This document shows positions 24,110 to 34,476 of a DNA stretch of 44,943 nt, in pieces (the stretch's first letter is position 1; every line of letters begins with the position of its first letter). The notes below the pieces were generated by a model, which was not told the DNA's origin, searched no databases, and saw nothing but the letters and a program-made list of their open reading frames with translations. The position numbers and the translations under genes are program-made. The DNA is from Saccoglossus kowalevskii. Lineage: Eukaryota > Hemichordata > Enteropneusta > Harrimaniidae. The DNA is taken from the NCBI RefSeq assembly GCF_000003605.2, contig NW_003153496.1, positions 1 to 44,943 of the forward strand. The letters are read 5' to 3'.

Positions 24110-25053
24110 ATGATTGACATCACAGTAAGAAAAAATGCAGGAACGTTGCCTTATATTTTTTCCATGAGTGTGATGAAACAAAAAAAATATACATTCTACA
24201 GGACTTTTACCCAAGTAGTCTCCCATGCAAGTACTAACCACGCCCGATTGTACTTTACCTTAAACATTTGTCGAGCACCTAACCACACAGCAGCATGGAT
24301 TATTCGAAATTAAGCCGAATTGGCGGCTATTTTATGTTTTGGAGGTTTTCATTCGATATCGCTTGCACAGGTACCTCTATATTGACCTATGACCTATACA
24401 TACTTGATTTAACGCTACGTTGATTTAACACCAATTTACGAAATAATTGTTCGTATTTCGAATTTTCTACTACGGGACTTGTTAATATGATATCACAGTT
24501 AACAATCCCTCTTGAAACTACCAACTTTGCAATCGCTTTTCACAACTTTGTAAGCAGTTTGGTGTCGATTTTTCGGTTGACTGGTGTGATAATCTGCATA
24601 TATGTGCGGCATTCTCGGAACATTTACTTTATGTTTTCAAAATTGAACTGCGGGGTTGTCATGATAATGACTTGGCTTAAATATACAAGCAACTCCGCCA
24701 ACATTTCCCTAGTTTTTTCCAACTTTGCGCGCTGGTTTATAACGTTTTACAGTCAGCTCACGTGAACATATATAGGCTGATTATAACTGCCATTTATTAA
24801 ATGTGTCGGCTAAAAAACTGTGCTTTTTTTATATGCCAACAACATAGGTCATGTATACAAATACATCTACCAACTTTGCAATAACTTTCCACAACTTAGC
24901 AATAACTTTGCACATCTTTACACGATGCGTTAACAGCGTAAAACCGACTACGTGCAGACAACATGAACAACGTGTTCGAGAAAATTAGAAGTAATTTGAA
25001 AAGTTTCCATTAATTAAATAAAGTTACAAAAACGCCACGATTTTCCACTATGA
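24110..25053. repeat. Monomer 26 (F1/M1-M2 mosaic/A), 944 bp
   Basis: The only monomer with an M2 core (CACAGTTAACAATCCCTC) joined to a class A rear. AACGCTACG upstream is M1-like, so the M2 patch is short. Confidence 0.95.
24191..24308 (-). pseudogene. 5S rRNA-derived element, copy 26
   Basis: Private 3' end (plus-strand TATACATTC) and CCCAAGTAG. TTGTACTTTACC in box A is shared with copies 36, 40 and 42. Confidence 0.84.
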
Positions 25054-25998
25054 ATGATTGACATCACAGTAAGAAAAAATGCAGGGGACGTTGCCTTATA
25101 TATTTTCCTTGTGTGTGATGAAACAAAAAAAGTATAAATTCTACAGGACTTTTACCCAGGTAGTCTCCCATGCAAGTACTAACCACGCCCGATTGTGCTT
25201 TACTTTAAACATTTGTCGAGCACCTAACTACACAGTAGCATGGATTATTCGAAATTAAGCCGAATTGGCGGCTATTTTATGTTTTGGAGGTTTTCATTCG
25301 ATATCGCTTGCACAGGTACCTCTATATTGACCTATAACCTATACATACTTGATTTAACGCTACGTTGATTTAACACCAATTTACGAAATATTAATTCGTA
25401 TTTCGAATTTTCTACTACGGGACTTGTTAATATGATATCAAAGGTAACAATCCCGCATGAAACTACCAACTTTGCAATCGCTTTTCACAACTTTGTAAGC
25501 AGTTTGTTGTCGATTTTTCGGTTGACTGGTGTGATAATCTGCATATATGTGAGGCATTCTCGGAACATTTACTTTATGTTTTCAAAATTGAACTTCGGGG
25601 TTGTCATGATAATGACTTGGCTTAAATATACGAGCAACTCCGCCAACATTTCCCTAGTTTTTTCCAACTTTGCGCGCTGGTTTATAACGTTTTACAGTCA
25701 GCTCACGTGAACATATATAGGCTGATTTTAACTGCCATTTATTAAATGTGTCGGCTAAAAAACTGTGCTTTTTTGATATGCCAACAACTTAGGTCATGTA
25801 TACAAATACATCTACCAACTTTGCAATAACTTTCCACAACTTTGCAATAACTTTGCACATCTTTACACGATGCGTTAACAGCGTAAAACCGACTACGTGC
25901 AGACAACATGAACAACGTGTTCGAGAAAATTAGAAGTAATTTGAAAAGTTTCCATTAATTAAATAAAGTTACAAAAACGCCACGATTTTCCACTATGA
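25054..25998. repeat. Monomer 27 (F2/M1/A), 945 bp
   Basis: Resembles monomer 3 overall. TTTTCCTTGTGTG and AACTTCGGGG are private. Confidence 0.95.
25136..25253 (-). pseudogene. 5S rRNA-derived element, copy 27
   Basis: Standard core; same 5' variants as copy 3. Confidence 0.85.
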
Positions 25999-26940
25999 AT
26001 GATTGACATCACAGTAAGAAAAAATGCAGGGGACGTTGCCTTATATATTTTCCATGTGTGTGATGAAACAAAAAAAGTATAAATTCTACAGGTCTTTTAC
26101 TCAGGTAGCCTCCCATGCAAGTACTAACCTCGCCCGATTGTGCTTTACTTTAAACATTTGTCGAGCACCTAACCACACAGCAGCATGGATTATTCGAAAT
26201 TAAGCCGAATTGGCGGCTATTTTATGTTTTGGAGGTTTTCATTCGATATCGCTTGCACAGGTACCTCTATATTGACCTATGACCTATACATACTTGATTT
26301 AACGCTACGTTGATTTAACACCAATTTACGAAATATTAATTCGTATTTCGAATTTTCTACTACGGGACTTGTTAATATGATATCAAAGGTAACAATCCCG
26401 CATGAAACTACCAACTTTGCAATCTTATTTCACAACTTTGTAAGCAGTTTGTTGTCGATTTTTCGGTTGACTGGTGTGATAATCTGCATATATGTGAGGC
26501 ATTCTCGGAATATTTACTTTATGTTTTCACAATTTAACTCAGTGTTGTCATGATAATGATTTAGGTTAAATATTTAAGCTACTCCGCCAATATTTCCTTC
26601 GTTTTTTCAACTTTGCACAAAGTTTTCTAACGTTTTACAGTCAGTTCACGTGAACATCTATATGCTGCTTTCAACTGGCTTTTATTAAATTGATCGACTT
26701 AACAACTGCGCCTTTCTATATGCCAACAACTTAGGTCATATATACAAATACATCAACCAACTTTGCAATAACTTTCCACAACTTTGCAATAACTTTGTAC
26801 ATCTTTACACGATGCGTTAACAGCGTAAAACCAACTACGTGCTGACAACATGAACAACTTGTTCGTGAAAAGTACAAGTAATTTGAAAAGTTTCCATTAA
26901 TTAGAAAAAGTTACAAAAACGCCACGATTTTGCACTATGA
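25999..26940. repeat. Monomer 28 (F2/M1/B), 942 bp
   Basis: The M1 start continues into CAATCTTATTTCAC (M2-like) and then a class B rear, a second independent A-to-B exchange point near 26424. AACTCAGTG is private. Confidence 0.95.
26081..26198 (-). pseudogene. 5S rRNA-derived element, copy 28
   Basis: Same type as copy 25. Confidence 0.85.
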
Positions 26941-27882
26941 ATGATTGACATCACAGTAAGAAAAAATGCAGGAACGTTGCCTTATATTTTTCCATGAGTG
27001 TGATGAAACAAAAAAAATATAAATTCTACAGGACTTTTACCCAGGTAGTCTCCCATGCAAGTACTAACCTCGCCCGATTGTGCTTTACTTTAAATATTTG
27101 TCAAGCACCAAACCACACAGCAACATGGATTATTCGAAATTAAGCCGAATTGGCGGCTATTTTATGTTTTGGAGGTTTTCATTCGATATCGCTTGCACAG
27201 GTACCTCTATATTGACCTATGACCTATACATACTTGATTTAACGCTACGTTGATTTAACACCAATTTACGAAATATTAATTCGTATTTCGAATTTTCTAC
27301 TACGGGACTTGTTAATATGATATCAAAGGTAACAATCCCGCATGAAACTACCAACTTTGCAATCGCTTTTCACAACTTTGTAAGCAGTTTGTTGTCGATT
27401 TTTCGGTTGACTGGTGTGATAATCTGCATATATGTGAGGCATTCTCGGAACATTTACTTTATGTTTTCAAAATTGAACTGCGGGGTTGTCATGATAATGA
27501 CTTGGCTTAAATATACAAGCAACTCCGCCAACATTTCCCTAGTTTTTTCCAACTTTGCGCGCTGGTTTATAACGTTTTACAGTCAGCTCACGTGAACATA
27601 TATAGGCTGATTTTAACTGCCATTTATTAAATGTGTCGGCTAAAAAACTGTGCTTTTTTATATGCCAACAACTTAGGTCATGTATACAAATACATCTACC
27701 AACTTTGCAATAACTTTCCACAACTTTGCAATAACTTTGCACATCTTTACACGATGCGTTAACAGCGTAAAACAAACTACGTGCAGACAACATGAACAAC
27801 GTGTTCGAGAAAATTAGAAGTAATTTGAAAAGTTTCCATTAATTAAATAAAGTTACAAAAACGCCACGATTTTCCACTATGA
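26941..27882. repeat. Monomer 29 (F1/M1/A), 942 bp
   Basis: Front matches monomer 15 at an offset of 13,188 bp. Confidence 0.95.
27021..27138 (-). pseudogene. 5S rRNA-derived element, copy 29
   Basis: As copy 15, with one further change (plus-strand TTGTCAAGCACC). Confidence 0.85.
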
Positions 27883-27952
27883 ATGATTGACATCACAGTA
27901 AGAAAAAATGCAGGAACGTTGCCTTATATTTTTTCCATGAGTGTGATGAAAC

Positions 27953-27960
27953 AAAAAAAA
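27953..27960 (-). terminator. Pol III-type oligo-T stop (reference copy)
   Basis: Eight consecutive T on the minus strand, 4 bp beyond the 3' end of the 5S-like element. Pol III stops at four or more T. A run of at least five is kept in every copy, including 11 and 34 where a G interrupts it. Confidence 0.75.
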
Positions 27961-27963
27961 TAT

Positions 27964-28081
27964 AAATTCTACAGGACTTTTACCCAGGTAGTCTCCCATG
28001 CAAGTACTAACCACGCCCGATTGTGCTTTACTTTAAACATTTGTCGAGCACCTAACCACACAGCAGCATGGATTATTCGAA
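27964..28081 (-). pseudogene. 5S rRNA-derived element, copy 30 (reference)
   Basis: Read on the minus strand, the 38 bases from TCGGGC (within 28020) down to CCTGGG (27982) match vertebrate 5S rRNA at 34 positions with no gap. Box A matches at 10 of 15, and the 3' end ends CTGTAGAATTT where vertebrate 5S ends CTGTAGGCTTT. The first 45 or so bases show no convincing match beyond a CCAT, so the RNA could not form the normal 5S helix I or loop A. A Pol III transcript would be about 125 nt. It could be a dead pseudogene, a repurposed ncRNA, or just a retained TFIIIA-binding platform; sequence alone does not decide. Confidence 0.88.
27985..28033 (-). promoter_or_regulatory. 5S-type internal control region (reference copy)
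   Basis: Box C at 27985-28002 (TGCATGGGAGACTACCTG), intermediate element about 28012-28017 (GGCGTG), box A at 28019-28033 (AAGTAAAGCACAATC). Spacing between boxes equals that of real 5S genes, where TFIIIA binds this region and recruits TFIIIC/IIIB. Binding here is inferred. Confidence 0.7.
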
Positions 28082-28100
28082 ATTAAGCCGAATTGGCGGC

Positions 28101-28108
28101 TATTTTAT
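28101..28108 (-). promoter_or_regulatory. TATA-like motif upstream of 5S-like element
   Basis: ATAAAATA on the minus strand at -27 to -20 from the predicted start. Many insect, plant and fungal 5S genes use a TATA-like box near -28. It is conserved in almost all monomers; in the M3 monomers the copy reads AAATATAAAATAT. Confidence 0.5.
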
Positions 28109-28155
28109 GTTTTGGAGGTTTTCATTCGATATCGCTTGCACAGGTACCTCTATAT

Positions 28156-28168
28156 TGACCTATGACCT
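28156..28168. promoter_or_regulatory. DR1-type direct repeat TGACCT-A-TGACCT
   Basis: On the minus strand this is AGGTCA-T-AGGTCA, a perfect match to the DR1 consensus bound by nuclear receptors such as HNF4 and RXR/USP. Present in most monomers; one half-site is lost in 1, 3, 18, 19, 23, 27 and 46. Function is unproven. Confidence 0.4.
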
Positions 28169-28176
28169 ATACATAC

Positions 28177-28202
28177 TTGATTTAACGCTACGTTGATTTA
28201 AC
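28177..28202. repeat. 10-bp direct repeat TTGATTTAAC, 16-bp period
   Basis: Two perfect copies at 28177-28186 and 28193-28202. In the M3 monomers both copies are degraded (TTGATATAAC, GTGATTTAAC). Confidence 0.8.
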
Positions 28203-28290
28203 ACCAATTTACGAAATATTAATTCGTATTTCGAATTTTCTACTACGGGACTTGTTAATATGATATCAAAGGTAACAATCCCGCATGAAA

Positions 28291-28334
28291 CTACCAACTT
28301 TGCAATCGCTTTTCACAACTTTGTAAGCAGTTTG
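28291..28334. repeat. 44-bp internal block, copy 1
   Basis: Starts CTACCAACTTTGCAAT and matches the block at 28639-28682 at 37 of 44 positions without gaps. Confidence 0.85.
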
Positions 28335-28531
28335 TTGTCGATTTTTCGGTTGACTGGTGTGATAATCTGCATATATGTGAGGCATTCTCGGAACATTTAC
28401 TTTATGTTTTCAAAATTGAACTGCGGGGTTGTCATGATAATGACTTGGCTTAAATATACAAGCAACTCCGCCAACATTTCCCTAGTTTTTTCCAACTTTG
28501 CGCGCTGGTTTATAACGTTTTACAGTCAGCT

Positions 28532-28537
28532 CACGTG
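28532..28537. promoter_or_regulatory. CACGTG palindrome (E-box-like)
   Basis: Unchanged in essentially all class A, B and C rears although flanking bases differ (AGCTCACGTGAACATATA versus AGTTCACGTGAACATCTA). It matches the bHLH consensus; function is unknown. Confidence 0.35.
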
Positions 28538-28617
28538 AACATATATAGGCTGATTTTAACTGCCATTTATTAAATGTGTCGGCTAAAAAACTGTGGTTTT
28601 TGATATGCCAACAACTT

Positions 28618-28623
28618 AGGTCA
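28618..28623. promoter_or_regulatory. Third AGGTCA half-site
   Basis: CTTAGGTCATGTATAC in class A and CTTAGGTCATATATAC in many class B copies. Lost in monomers 13 and 43 (GGTTATAG), 14 (AAGTCA), 16 and 44 (GGTGAT). Confidence 0.3.
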
Positions 28624-28638
28624 TGTATACAAATACAT

Positions 28639-28682
28639 CTACCAACTTTGCAATAACTTTCCACAACTTTGCAATAACTTTG
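28639..28682. repeat. 44-bp internal block, copy 2, with 21-bp tandem units
   Basis: Contains CAACTTTGCAATAACTTTCCA at 28643-28663, and its near-repeat at 28664-28684 ends TTTGCA. The 21-bp period is two turns of DNA, so any bound protein would sit on one face. Confidence 0.9.
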
Positions 28683-28826
28683 CACATCTTTACACGATGC
28701 GTTAACAGCGTAAAACCGACTACGTGCAGACAACATGAACAACGTGTTCGAGAAAATTAGAAGTAATTTGAAAAGTTTCCATTAATTAAATAAAGTTACA
28801 AAAACGCCACGATTTTCCACTATGAA

Positions 28827-29768
28827 TGATTGACATCACAGTAAGAAAAAATGCAGGGGACGTTGCCTTATATATTTTCCATGTGTGTGATGAAACAAAA
28901 AAAGTATAAATTCTACAGGTCTTTTACTCAGGTAGCCTCCCATGCAAGTACTAACCTCGCCCGATTGTGCTTTACTTTAAACATTTGTCGAGCACCTAAC
29001 CACACAGCAGCATGGATTATTCGAAATTAAGCCGAATTGGCGGCTATTTTATGTTTTGGAGGTTTTCATTCGATATCGCTTGCACAGGTACCTCTATATT
29101 GACCTATGACCTATACATACTTGATTTAACGCTACGTTGATTTAACACCAATTTACGAAATATTAATTCGTATTTCGAATTTTCTACTACGGGACTTGTT
29201 AATATGATAGCAAAGGTAACAATCCCGCATGAAACTACCAACTTTGCAATCGCTTTTCACAACTTTGTAAGCAGTTTGTTGTCGATTTTTCGGTTGACTG
29301 GTGTGATAATCTGCATATATGTGAGGCATTCTCGGAACATTTATTTTATGTTTTCAAAATTGAACTGCGGGGTTGTCATGATAATGACTTGGCTTAAATA
29401 TACAAGCAACTCCGCCAACATTTCCCTAGTTTTTTCCAACTTTGCGCGCTGGTTTATAACGCTTTACAGTCAGCTCACGTGAACATATATAGGCTGATTT
29501 TAACTGCCATTTATTAAATGTGTCGGCTAAAAAACTGTGCTTTTTTTATATGCCAACAACTTAGGTCATGTATAAAAATACATCTACCAGCTTTGCAATA
29601 ACTTTCCACAACTTTGCAATAATTTTGCACATCTTTACACGATGCGTTAACAGCGTAAAACAAACTACGTGCAGACAACATGAACAACGTGTTCGAGAAA
29701 TTAGAAGTAATTTAAAAAGTTTCCATTAATTAAATAAAGTACAAAAACGCCACGATTTTCCACTATGA
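28827..29768. repeat. Monomer 31 (F2/M1/A), 942 bp
   Basis: ATGATAGCAAAGG in M1 and AACGCTTTACAG in the rear are private. GTATAAAAATAC is shared with 23, 34 and 37. Confidence 0.95.
28908..29025 (-). pseudogene. 5S rRNA-derived element, copy 31
   Basis: Same type as copy 25. Confidence 0.85.
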
Positions 29769-30713
29769 ATGACTGACATCACAGTAAGAAAAAAATGCAG
29801 GAACGTTGCTTTATATATTTTCCATGTGTGTGATGAAACAAAAAAAATATAAATTCTACAGGTCTTTTACTCAGGTAGCCTCCCATTCAAGTACTAACCT
29901 CGCCCGATTGTGATTTACTTTAAACATTTTTCGAGCACCTAACCACACAGCAGCCTGGATTATTCGGAATTAAGCCGAATTGGCGGCTATTTTATGTTTT
30001 GGATGTTTTCACTCGATATCGCTTTGCACAGGTACCTCTATATTGACCTATGACCTTTACATACTTGATTTAACACTACGTTGATTTAACACCAATTTAC
30101 GAAATATTTGTTCGTATTTCGAATTTTCTACTACGGGACTTGTTAATATGATATCACAGTTAACAATCCCTCTTGAAACTACCAAGTTTGCAATCTTTTT
30201 TCACAACTTTGTAAGCAGTTTGTTGTCGGTTTTTCGGTTGACTGGTGTGATAATCTGCTTATATGTGAGGCATTCTCGGAACATTTACTTTATGTTTTCA
30301 CAATTTAACTCGGTGTTGTCATGATAATGATTTAGGTTAAATATTTAAGCTACTCCGCCAATATTTCCTTCGTTTTTTTCAACTTTGCACAAAGTTTTCT
30401 AACGTTTTACAGTCAGTTCACGTGAACATCTATATGCTGCTTTCAACTGGCTTTAATTAAATTGATCGACTTAACAACTGCGCCTTTCTATATGCCAACA
30501 ACTTAGGTCATATATACAAATACATCAACCAACTTTACAATAACTTTCCACAACTTTGCAATAACTTTGTACATCTTTACACGATGCGTTAACAGCGTAA
30601 AACCAACTACGTGCTGACAACATGAACAAACTTATTCGTGAAAATTACAAGTGATTTGAAAAGTTTCCATTAATTAGAAAAAGTTACAAAAACGCCACGA
30701 TTTTGCACTATGA
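29769..30713. repeat. Monomer 32 (F1 variant/M2/B), 945 bp
   Basis: The front is of the monomer 22/44 type but with ATGACTGACATC at the anchor and an extra A (AAAAAAATGC). Confidence 0.95.
29851..29968 (-). pseudogene. 5S rRNA-derived element, copy 32
   Basis: Diverged like copy 22. Private ATTTTTCGAGC and TTCGGAATT; GTGATTTAC changes box A. Confidence 0.82.
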
Positions 30714-31652
30714 ATGATTGACATCACAGTAAGAAAAAATGCAGGAACGTTGCCTTATATTTTTTCCATGAGTGTGATGAAACAAAAAAATATAAATTCT
30801 ACAGGATTTTTACCCAGGTAGTCTCCCATGCAAGTACTAACCACGCCCGATTGTGCTTTACTTTAAACATTTGTCGAGCACTTAGCCACACAGCAGCATG
30901 GATTATTCGAAATTTAGCCGAATTGGCGGCTATTTTATGTTTTGGAGGTTTTCATTTGATATCGCTTGCACAGGTACCTCTATATTGACCTATGACCTAT
31001 ACATACTTGATTTAACACTACGTTGATTTAACACCAATTTACGAAATATTTGTTCGTATTTCGAATTTTCTACTACGGGACTTGTTAATATGATATCACA
31101 GTTAACAATCCCTCTTGAAACTACCAAGTTTGCAATCTTATTTCACAACTTTGTAAGCAGTTTGTTGTCGGGTTTTCGGTTGACTGGTGTGATAATCGGC
31201 TTATATGTGAGGCATTCTCGGAACATTTACTTTATGTTTTCACAATTTAACTCGGTGTTGTCATGATAATGATTTAGGTTAAATATTTAAGCTACTCCGC
31301 CAATATTTCCTTCGTTTTTCAACTTTGCACAAAGTTTTCTAACGTTTTACAGTCAGTTCACGTGAACATCTATATGCTGCTTTCAACTGGCTTTAATTAA
31401 ATTGATCGACTTAACAACTGCGCCTTTCTATATGCCAACAACTTAGGTCATGTATACAAATACATCAACCAACTTTACAATAACTTTCCACAACTTTGCA
31501 ATAACTTTGCACATCTTTACACGATGCGTTAACAGCGTAAAACCCACTACGTGCTGACAACATGAACAACTTGTTCGTGAAAATTACAAGTAATTTGAAA
31601 AGTTTTCATTAATTAAATAAAGTTACAAAAACGCCACCATTTTGCACTATGA
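30714..31652. repeat. Monomer 33 (F1/M2/B), 939 bp
   Basis: Near-copy of monomer 10 at an offset of 21,670 bp. One T is lost from the run before CAACTTTGCACAAAG (CGTTTTTC). Confidence 0.95.
30794..30911 (-). pseudogene. 5S rRNA-derived element, copy 33
   Basis: As copy 10 plus a private GGATTTTTACCC near the 3' end. Confidence 0.85.
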
Positions 31653-32591
31653 ATGATTGACATCACAGTAAGAAAAAATGCAGGAACGTTGCCTTATATT
31701 TTTCCATGAGTGTGATGAAACAAAAACAAATATAAATTCTACAGGACTTTTACCCAGTCTCCCATGCAAGTACTAACCTCGCCCGATTGTGCTTTACTTT
31801 AAACATTTGTCGAGCACCTAACCACACAGCAACATGGATTATTCGAAATTAAGCCGAATTGGCGGCTATTTTATGTTTTGGAGGTTTTCATTCGATATCG
31901 CTTGCACAGGTACCTCTATATTGACCTATGACCTATACATACTTGATTTAATGCTACGTTGATTTAACACCAATTTACGAAATATTAATTCGTATTTCGA
32001 ATTTTCTACTACGGGACTTGTTAATATGATATCAAAGGTAACAATCCCGCATGAAACTACCAACTTTGCAATCGCTTTTCACAACTTTGTAAGCAGTTTG
32101 CTGTCGATTTTTCGGTTGACTGGTGTGATAATCTGCATATATGTGAGGCATTCTCAGAACATTTACTTTATGTTTCAAAATTGAACTGCGGGGTTGTCAT
32201 GATAATGACTTGGCTTAAATATACAAGCAACTCCGCCAACATTTCCCTAGTTTTTTCCAACTTTGCGCGCTGGTTTATAACGTTTTACAGTCAGCTCACG
32301 TGAACATATAAAGGCTGATTTTAACTGCCATTTATTAAATGTGTCGGCTAAAAAACTGTGCTTTTTTTATATGCCAACAACTTAGGTCATGTATAAAAAT
32401 ACATCTACCAACTTTGCAATAACTTTCCACAACTTTGCAATAACTTTGCACATCTTTACACGATGCGTTAACAGCGTAAAACCTATTACGTGTAGACAAC
32501 ACGAACAACTTGTTCGTGACAATTAGAAGTAATTTGAAAAGTTTCCATTAATTAGAAAAAGTTACAAAAACGCCACGATTTTTCTCTATGA
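31653..32591. repeat. Monomer 34 (F1/M1/A), 939 bp
   Basis: The front copies monomer 11. The rear (GCTGTCG, CTCAGAAC, TGTTTCAAAATTG, CATATAAAGG) copies or was copied into monomer 37. TTTAATGCTACG is private. Confidence 0.95.
31734..31847 (-). pseudogene. 5S rRNA-derived element, copy 34, box C deleted
   Basis: 114 bp with the same four-base box C loss and interrupted T-run as copy 11. Confidence 0.85.
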
Positions 32592-33530
32592 ATGATTGAC
32601 ATCACAGTAAAAAAATGCAGGAACGTTGCCTTATATCTTTTCCATATGTGTGATGAAACAAAAAAATATAAATTCCACAGGTCTTTTACTCAGGTAATCT
32701 CCCATGCAAGTACTAACCCCTCCCGATTGTGCTTTACTTTAAACATTTGTCGAGCACCTAACCACACAGCAGCATGGATTATTCGAAAGTAAGCCGAATT
32801 GGCGGCTATTTTATGTTTTGGATGATTTTCATTTGATATCGCTTGCACAGGTACCTCTATATTGACCTATGACCTATACATACTTGATTTAACACTACGT
32901 TGATTTAACACCAATTTACGAAATAATTGTTCGTATTTCGAATTTTCTACTACGGGACTTGTTAATATGATATCACAGTTAACAATCCCTCTTGAAACTA
33001 CCAACTTTGCAATCTTATTTCACAACTTTGTAAGCAGTTTGTTGTCGGGTTTTCGGTTGACTGGTGTGGTAATCGGCTTATATGTGAGGCATTCTCGGAA
33101 CATTTACTTTATGTTTTCACAATTTAACTCGGTGTTGTCATGATAATGATTTAGGTTAAATATTTAAGCTACTCCGCCAATATTTCCTTCGTTTTTTCAA
33201 CTTTGCACAAAGTTTTCTAACGTTTTACAGTCAGTTCACGTGAACATCTATATGCTGCTTTCAACTGGCTTTAATTAAATTGATCGACTTAACAACTGCG
33301 CCTTTCTATATGCCAACAACTTAGGTCATGTATACAAATACATCAACCAACTTTACAATAACTTTCCACAACTTTGCAATAACTTTGCACATCTTTACAC
33401 GATGCGTTAACAGCGTAAAACAATCTACGTGCAGACAACATGAACAACTTGTTCGTGAAAATTACAAGTAATTTGAAAAGTTTCCATTAATTAAATAAAG
33501 TTACAAAAACGCCACGATTTTCCACTATGA
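32592..33530. repeat. Monomer 35 (F1 variant/M2/B), 939 bp
   Basis: Front with several private changes (CAGTAAAAAAATGC, TCTTTTCCATATG, GATGATTTTCA). The rear matches monomer 25. Confidence 0.95.
32670..32787 (-). pseudogene. 5S rRNA-derived element, copy 35
   Basis: The most individual copy: plus-strand AATTCCACAGG, CAGGTAATCTCCC and ACCCCTCCCG alter the 3' end, box C and intermediate element. Confidence 0.82.
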
Positions 33531-34476
33531 ATGATTGACATCACAGTAAGAAAAAATGCAGGAACGTTGCCTTATATTTTTTCCATGAGTGTGATGAAAC
33601 AAAAAAAATATAAATTCTACAGGACTTTTACCCAGGTAGTCTCCCATGCAAGTACTAACCACGCCCGATTGTACTTTACCTTAAACATTTGTCGAGCACC
33701 TAACCACACAGCAGCATGGATTATTCGAAATTAAGCCGAATTGGCGGCTATTTTATGTTTTGGAGGTTTTCATTCGATATCGCTTGCACAGGTACCTCTA
33801 TATTGACCTATGACCTATACATACTTGATTTAACGCTACGTTGATTTAACACCAATTTACGAAATATTAATTCGTATTTCGAATTTTCTACTACGGGACT
33901 TGTTAATATGATATCAAAGGTAACAATCCCGCATGAAACTACCAACTTTGCAATCGCTTTTCACAACTTTGTAAGCAGTTTGTTGTCGATTTTTCGGTTG
34001 ACTGGTGTGATAATCTGCATATATGTGAGGCATTCTCGGAACATTTACTTTATGTTTTCAAAATTGAACTGCGGGGATGTCATGATAATGACTTGGCTTA
34101 AATATACAAGCAAATCCGCCAACATTTCCCTAGTTTTTTCCAACTTTGCGCGCTGGTTTATAACGTTTTACAGTCAGCTCACGTGAACATATATAGGCTG
34201 ATTTTAACTGCCATTTATTAAATGTGTCGGCTAAAAAACTGTGCTTTTTTTTATATGCCAACAACTTAGGTCATGTATACAAATACATCTACCAACTTTG
34301 CAATAACTTTCCACAACTTTGCAATAACTTTGCACATCTTTACACGATGCGTTAACAGCGTAAAACCGACTACGTGCAGACAACATGAACAACGTGTTCG
34401 AGAAAATTAGAAGTAATTTGAAAAGTTTCCATTAATTAAATAAAGTTACAAAAACGCCACGATTTTCCACTATGAA
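33531..34476. repeat. Monomer 36 (F1/M1/A), 946 bp
   Basis: GGGGATGTC and AGCAAATCC as in monomer 4. The front matches monomer 26. Confidence 0.95.
33612..33729 (-). pseudogene. 5S rRNA-derived element, copy 36
   Basis: Standard box C. Box A region carries TTGTACTTTACC (plus strand). Confidence 0.85.

Larger units (their letters stand above)
27883..28826. repeat. Monomer 30 (F1/M1/A), 944 bp, reference copy
   Basis: Used here as the reference because it has few private changes (CTGTGGTTTTTG near 28592 is one). Its internal sites are listed separately below. Confidence 0.96.

Noticed and set aside
27890-27905. TGATTGACA resembling a PBX-PREP composite site at each monomer anchor
   Set aside because: A short match with one mismatch (TGATTGACAT) that any conserved satellite could contain; no supporting context.
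27964-28081. Functional 5S rRNA gene
   Set aside because: The 5' third does not match 5S and helix I cannot form, so it is called a derived element rather than an rRNA gene.
27883-28086. 67-codon plus-strand frame starting MIDITVRKN
   Set aside because: It is the antisense of the 5S-like element; its open reading is incidental and several copies are frameshifted.
28220-28260. CENP-B-box-like CTACTACGGGA
   Set aside because: CGGG is present but the TTCG and central A positions do not fit the 17-bp consensus.
28260-28360. Possible spliced-leader RNA gene (CAAAGGTAAC donor-like site, downstream GATTTTTCGG as an Sm-like site), since SL and 5S genes are often linked
   Set aside because: The GT is lost in all M2 monomers (CAGTTAAC), the Sm-like motif does not fit the consensus, and I see no convincing stem-loops.
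28260-28538. Recurrent 92-codon plus-strand open frame starting MISKVTIPHE, with hydrophobic stretches
   Set aside because: It appears only in class A monomers. Class B has a one-base loss and stops at the same place, some A copies carry a stop (TTTTGA; GATATAA) or frameshifts, and changes are not biased to silent sites by eye. It is explained by monomer identity.
28482-28742. 86-codon minus-strand frame starting MFMLSARS
   Set aside because: It overlaps the previous frame antiparallel, runs through the 21-bp repeats and is absent from class B. There is no recognisable domain.
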